Shown: positions 61,353-64,000 of the stretch, piece by piece
How the letters are laid out: every line of letters starts with the position of its first letter
Numbering within the stretch: the first letter of the stretch is position 1
Translations under genes and position numbers: made by a program
From: Glycomyces sp040645615
GTDB taxonomy: Bacteria > Actinomycetota > Actinomycetes > Mycobacteriales > Micromonosporaceae
Length of the DNA: 64,000 nucleotides
Direction of reading: 5' to 3'
NCBI RefSeq assembly: GCF_040645615.1
Contig: NZ_JBEYYO010000012.1
Location: forward strand, 62,001-126,000
The notes under the pieces: model-generated
The model's input: the letters and a program-made list of their open reading frames with translations, nothing else
The model's database searches: none
What the model was told of the DNA's origin: nothing

Positions 61353-63241
61353 GCGGCGCTCTCCTCGTCGAGTTCGGAGTCGTTCAGGGCGGTGCCGGAC
61401 AGGTCGTCCTCGTCGGGGTCGTCGAACTCCCGTTCGGCTTCGGCCCGTTCGTAGGCGGTCACCAGGTCGGCGTACGGCGGGTGGGTCCGCAAGAGCTCGG
61501 TGTGCGGGCCGCGGGCGGTGATGCGGCCGCCTTCGAGGAACACGACCTCGTCGGCGAGGGCGATCGTGGCCCTCCGGTAGGCCACCACCAGGACGCTCGA
61601 CGCGGCCTGGGAGTGCTTGAGGCCCGAGAGGATCTGCGACTCCACTTTGGGGTCGACGGCGCTGGTCGCGTCGTCGAGGACGAGCAGGCGGGGGCGCCCG
61701 GCCAGGGCGCGGGCGAGGGTGAGGCGCTGGCGCTGGCCGCCGGAGAGGGTGGTGCCCCGCTCGCCGACTTCGGTGTCGAGTCCGGCGTCGAGGGAGGCGG
61801 TGAACTTCTCGGCTCCGGCGGCGGCGAGGGCGTCCCAGAGGCGGTCGTCGTCGACGCCTTCGCGGCCGAGGTCGAGGTTGGCGCGCACGGTGTCGTCGAA
61901 CACGAACGGGATCTGCTGGACGAGGGCGGTGGTGCGGGCGAGGGAGGCGTGGGTGAGGTCGCGGACGTCTTCGCCGTCGAGGCGGACGGTGCCGCGGGAG
62001 GGGTCGACGAGGCGGGCGGCGAGGTGGGCGAGGGTGGACTTTCCGGAGCCGGTGGCGCCGACGAGGGCGACGGTGGTGCCGGGGGCGACGGTGAAGTCGA
62101 CGTCGTGGAGGGCTTCGTGGCCGTCGGGGTAGGCGTAGGCGATGTGGTCGAAGGCGAGTTCGGCGGGGGCGCCGGAGTCGGGGAGTTCCTTGTCGCCGTA
62201 TGACATGTCGCCGGTGGCGGCGAGGACGTGGTCGACGCGGCCCCGGCCGACGACCGCGCCGGGGAGGTCGCCGAGGACCCAGCCGATGGCGCGGATGGGG
62301 AAGGCCAGCACCGAGAACATGAAGGAGACGGTGACGAGCTGTTCGAGGGTGATCGCTCCGGCTTCGAAGCGGACGAGGCCGACCAGGAGGGCGACGAGGA
62401 CGCCGATCTCGGGGAGTCCGGCGATGGCCGGTTCGAACGCGGCGCGCAGGCGCCCGACGCCGATCATGGCGTCGCGGAGCTCGGTGGCCGAGGCGCTGAA
62501 GCGCTCGGTCTCGGCGGCTTCGCGGCCCATGGCCTTGACCACGAGGGCGCCGTCGAAGGACTCGTGGCCCACGGCGGAGACTTCGGCGCGCAGTTCCTGG
62601 GCGCGTTTGGCGCGGGGGGCCATCTTGGTGGCGAAGTAGGCGTTGAGGGCGAACAGGGCCGGGAACATGCCGAGGGCGACCAGCGCGACGGCCCAGTCGA
62701 TGAGGGCGAACGCGATCATGGCGATGACGACCATGAAGAGGGTGCCGCACGCGAACGGCAGCGGGGCGAGGGGGCGGGTGGCGGCCTCGACGTCGGCGTT
62801 CGCGTTGGACAGGAGGGTCCCGGTGGGGTGCTTCTGGTGCCAGGAGACCGGGAGCGCGAGGTAGCGGCGGGTGATGCGGCGGCGCCAGTGGGCCTGGACC
62901 TTGAACATCATGACGCCCGCGCCGATGCGGCGCGCGCACATGGACGAGAAGCGGATGATCGAGGTCCCCAGCAGCGCGGCGACGCCGAGGAGGACGGTGC
63001 CGAGGGCGACTTCGCCGTTCTCGTAGGCGGGGACGGCCACGCCCGCCACGACCCAGCCGATGATGAACGAGAGGAACAGGGTCATCGCGGTGTTGACCAT
63101 CGCGCCGAGCGCGCCCACGGCGAAGGGCTTCGGTTCGATGCGGACCATGTCGACGATGTTCCGCAGCCCCCGCCTGAGGATGCGGGTGTCGGCGGGCTGG
63201 TCGAACGCGGTCGGCGCGGCGTCGCCGGTGGGCAGCGTCAT
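61349..63241 (-). CDS. heterodimeric ABC exporter, subunit with degenerate ATPase site
   Basis: A 630-residue half-transporter with six helices (about 40-330) and an ATPase domain. Walker A is GATGSGKS (395-402) and the signature is the canonical LSGGQ (499-503), but the catalytic Glu is Asp524 (LVLDDATSAVD) and the H-loop His is Tyr555 (VVAYRRAT). This matches the asymmetric design of TM287/288 and TmrAB: one degenerate and one active site. Substrates of such exporters are drugs, lipids or peptides; the one here is unknown. It is the first gene of the pair. Confidence 0.92.
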   Translation of the reverse strand: MTLPTGDAAPTAFDQPADTRILRRGLRNIVDMVRIEPKPFAVGALGAMVNTAMTLFLSFIIGWVVAGVAVPAYENGEVALGTVLLGVAALLGTSIIRFSSMCARRIGAGVMMFKVQAHWRRRITRRYLALPVSWHQKHPTGTLLSNANADVEAATRPLAPLPFACGTLFMVVIAMIAFALIDWAVALVALGMFPALFALNAYFATKMAPRAKRAQELRAEVSAVGHESFDGALVVKAMGREAAETERFSASATELRDAMIGVGRLRAAFEPAIAGLPEIGVLVALLVGLVRFEAGAITLEQLVTVSFMFSVLAFPIRAIGWVLGDLPGAVVGRGRVDHVLAATGDMSYGDKELPDSGAPAELAFDHIAYAYPDGHEALHDVDFTVAPGTTVALVGATGSGKSTLAHLAARLVDPSRGTVRLDGEDVRDLTHASLARTTALVQQIPFVFDDTVRANLDLGREGVDDDRLWDALAAAGAEKFTASLDAGLDTEVGERGTTLSGGQRQRLTLARALAGRPRLLVLDDATSAVDPKVESQILSGLKHSQAASSVLVVAYRRATIALADEVVFLEGGRITARGPHTELLRTHPPYADLVTAYERAEAEREFDDPDEDDLSGTALNDSELDEESAA

Positions 63242-63407
63242 TGGGTCTCCGGTCAGGTGGGTGTCACTGAACGTGGTGCGAGCCGCTTGCTAGCCGTCCG
63301 GCAAGCGATCGCTTGCAATCATGCCTCGCCCCACCGACAGACGACAACAGCATTGCGCCCGGGTTTCATTCCGTAACGAGGCCCGCTGCGACGCCGGAGA
63401 CACACCT

Positions 63408-63501
63408 GCCATCCCAAACCCCCACCCACCCAGGGGACTATGCGCCGATCATCGCCGAGGGGTACGACAGAAAACGCCCCGCGAGCCCCACGTGTCACCC
63501 G
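63408..63501. repeat. dispersed intergenic repeat (GGGGTACGACAG family), copy 2
   Basis: Matches 38701-38798 in order: GCCATCCC, CCCCCACCCACCC, GGGGTACGACAG and GTGTCACCCG, with intervening bases diverged by a few indels. It lies in the 298-bp gap between the ABC exporter start and the hisF stop; the rest of that gap shows nothing else. Confidence 0.65.
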
Positions 63502-63539
63502 AAGGAGTCACGTAGGCGAGCCGGAGTCGCGTCGCCGGG

Positions 63540-64000
63540 TTAGCGGATCGGGTGGCCCGCGTTCTTGAGTTCCTGCTTGACCTCGCCGATGGCGACGTCG
63601 CCGAAGTGGAAGATCGAGGCGGCCAGGAGGGCGTCGGCGCCCGCGTCGACCGCGGGCGGGAAGTCGGCGGCCCGGCCCGCGCCGCCGGAGGCGATGAGAG
63701 GCACGTCGACCGCGGCGCGCACCGCGGCGATCAAGGGCAGGTCGAAGCCGCGCTTCGTGCCGTCGGCGGCGATCGAGTTGAGCAGGATCTCCCCCGAACC
63801 GAGCTCGGCGGCCCGCGCGCACCACTCGATCGCGTCCAGGCCGGTGCGGCGACGGCCCCCGTGGGTCGTGACCTCCCAGCCCGAGTCGGTGTCGGCGCCC
63901 GAGGCCACGTCGGCCGAGAGCACGAGGACCTGGTTCCCGAACCGGTCGGCGATCTCGGCGATGACCTCAGGCCGCGCGATCGCGGCCGTGTTCACCCCGA
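63540..64000 (-). CDS. hisF: imidazole glycerol phosphate synthase, cyclase subunit (3' part)
   Basis: The visible C-terminal 150 or so residues of the HisF barrel: VNTAAIARPEVIAEIADRFG, then NQVLVLSADVASG, GRRRTGLDAIEWCARAAELG, GEILLNSIAADGTKRGFDL and VPLIASGGAGRAADF. The 5' end lies beyond the window and the frame is open to base 64000, so the GTG at 63995 is internal. It belongs with hisI, from which it is separated here by 11 kb. Confidence 0.95.
   Translation of the reverse strand, partial: GVNTAAIARPEVIAEIADRFGNQVLVLSADVASGADTDSGWEVTTHGGRRRTGLDAIEWCARAAELGSGEILLNSIAADGTKRGFDLPLIAAVRAAVDVPLIASGGAGRAADFPPAVDAGADALLAASIFHFGDVAIGEVKQELKNAGHPIR

Noticed and set aside
61353..62939. Minus-strand frame extending the second ABC subunit upstream by about 530 codons
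   Set aside because: The extension is Arg/Pro-rich shadow sequence of the first ABC subunit; the GTG at 61352 overlaps the partner stop and gives the correct N-terminus.

Overview
The window is a very GC-rich, gene-dense piece of an actinobacterial chromosome. Support comes from GTG starts, many start/stop overlaps, actinobacterial domain families (DUF3052, DUF3040, DUF4191, the TIGR02234-type Trp-associated membrane protein) and a gene order (AhpE-like peroxiredoxin, DUF3052, aceE, PucR-type regulator, fabD) that matches the mycobacterial and streptomycete fatty-acid locus. A Glycomyces-like relative is a guess from memory only. I see no phage, insertion sequence, tRNA, rRNA or CRISPR array.

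Layout. 0-5 kb: end of an MFS exporter, a flavin-dependent oxidoreductase with an ArsR regulator, a macrolide/glycopeptide-type glycosyltransferase, a pirin and a small GNAT. 5-13 kb: a LysR regulator divergent from a five-gene sulfur-scavenging operon (two acyl-CoA-dehydrogenase-fold monooxygenases, SfnG-type dimethyl sulfone monooxygenase, SsuD/MsuD-type sulfonate monooxygenase, flavin reductase). An orphan peptide-type ABC binding lipoprotein follows. 13-16.5 kb: a CDF transporter, an acidic lipoprotein, a peroxiredoxin and DUF3052. 16.5-25 kb: central carbon to fatty acids, with aceE, a His-tailed thioredoxin, a FasR-like regulator and fabD-fabH-acpP-fabF.

25-31.6 kb: a DUF418 membrane protein, a small membrane protein, and one long polypeptide that joins a PepSY-type transmembrane module to a DyP peroxidase; then asnB. 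31.9-38.6 kb: a two-component system, purC, lipA-DUF4191, a gene-free stretch with a diverged repeat pair, DUF3040 and dinB. 38.8-47.7 kb: an alkaline-phosphatase-superfamily enzyme, an MMPL transporter with its two-component system, a methyltransferase, a DUF234-like protein without an ATPase, a GNAT and a FAD monooxygenase.

47.7-64 kb: lgt, trpA-trpB-trpC, the Trp-associated membrane protein and hisI, all on the minus strand. About 11 kb of accessory genes then separate hisI from hisF at the window edge: a RibD-like reductase, BCCT transporter, two quinone oxidoreductases, an LPXTG surface protein, a FitA antitoxin with a decayed PIN toxin, a flavoprotein and a heterodimeric ABC exporter.

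The most distinctive points are the PepSY-DyP fusion, the sulfone operon whose promoter motif recurs upstream of the orphan binding protein, a 25-bp CCTATAGG palindromic element present twice, two families of intergenic repeats, a motif shared by the MMPL gene and its two-component operon, and a pirin gene whose best start codon is ATA.
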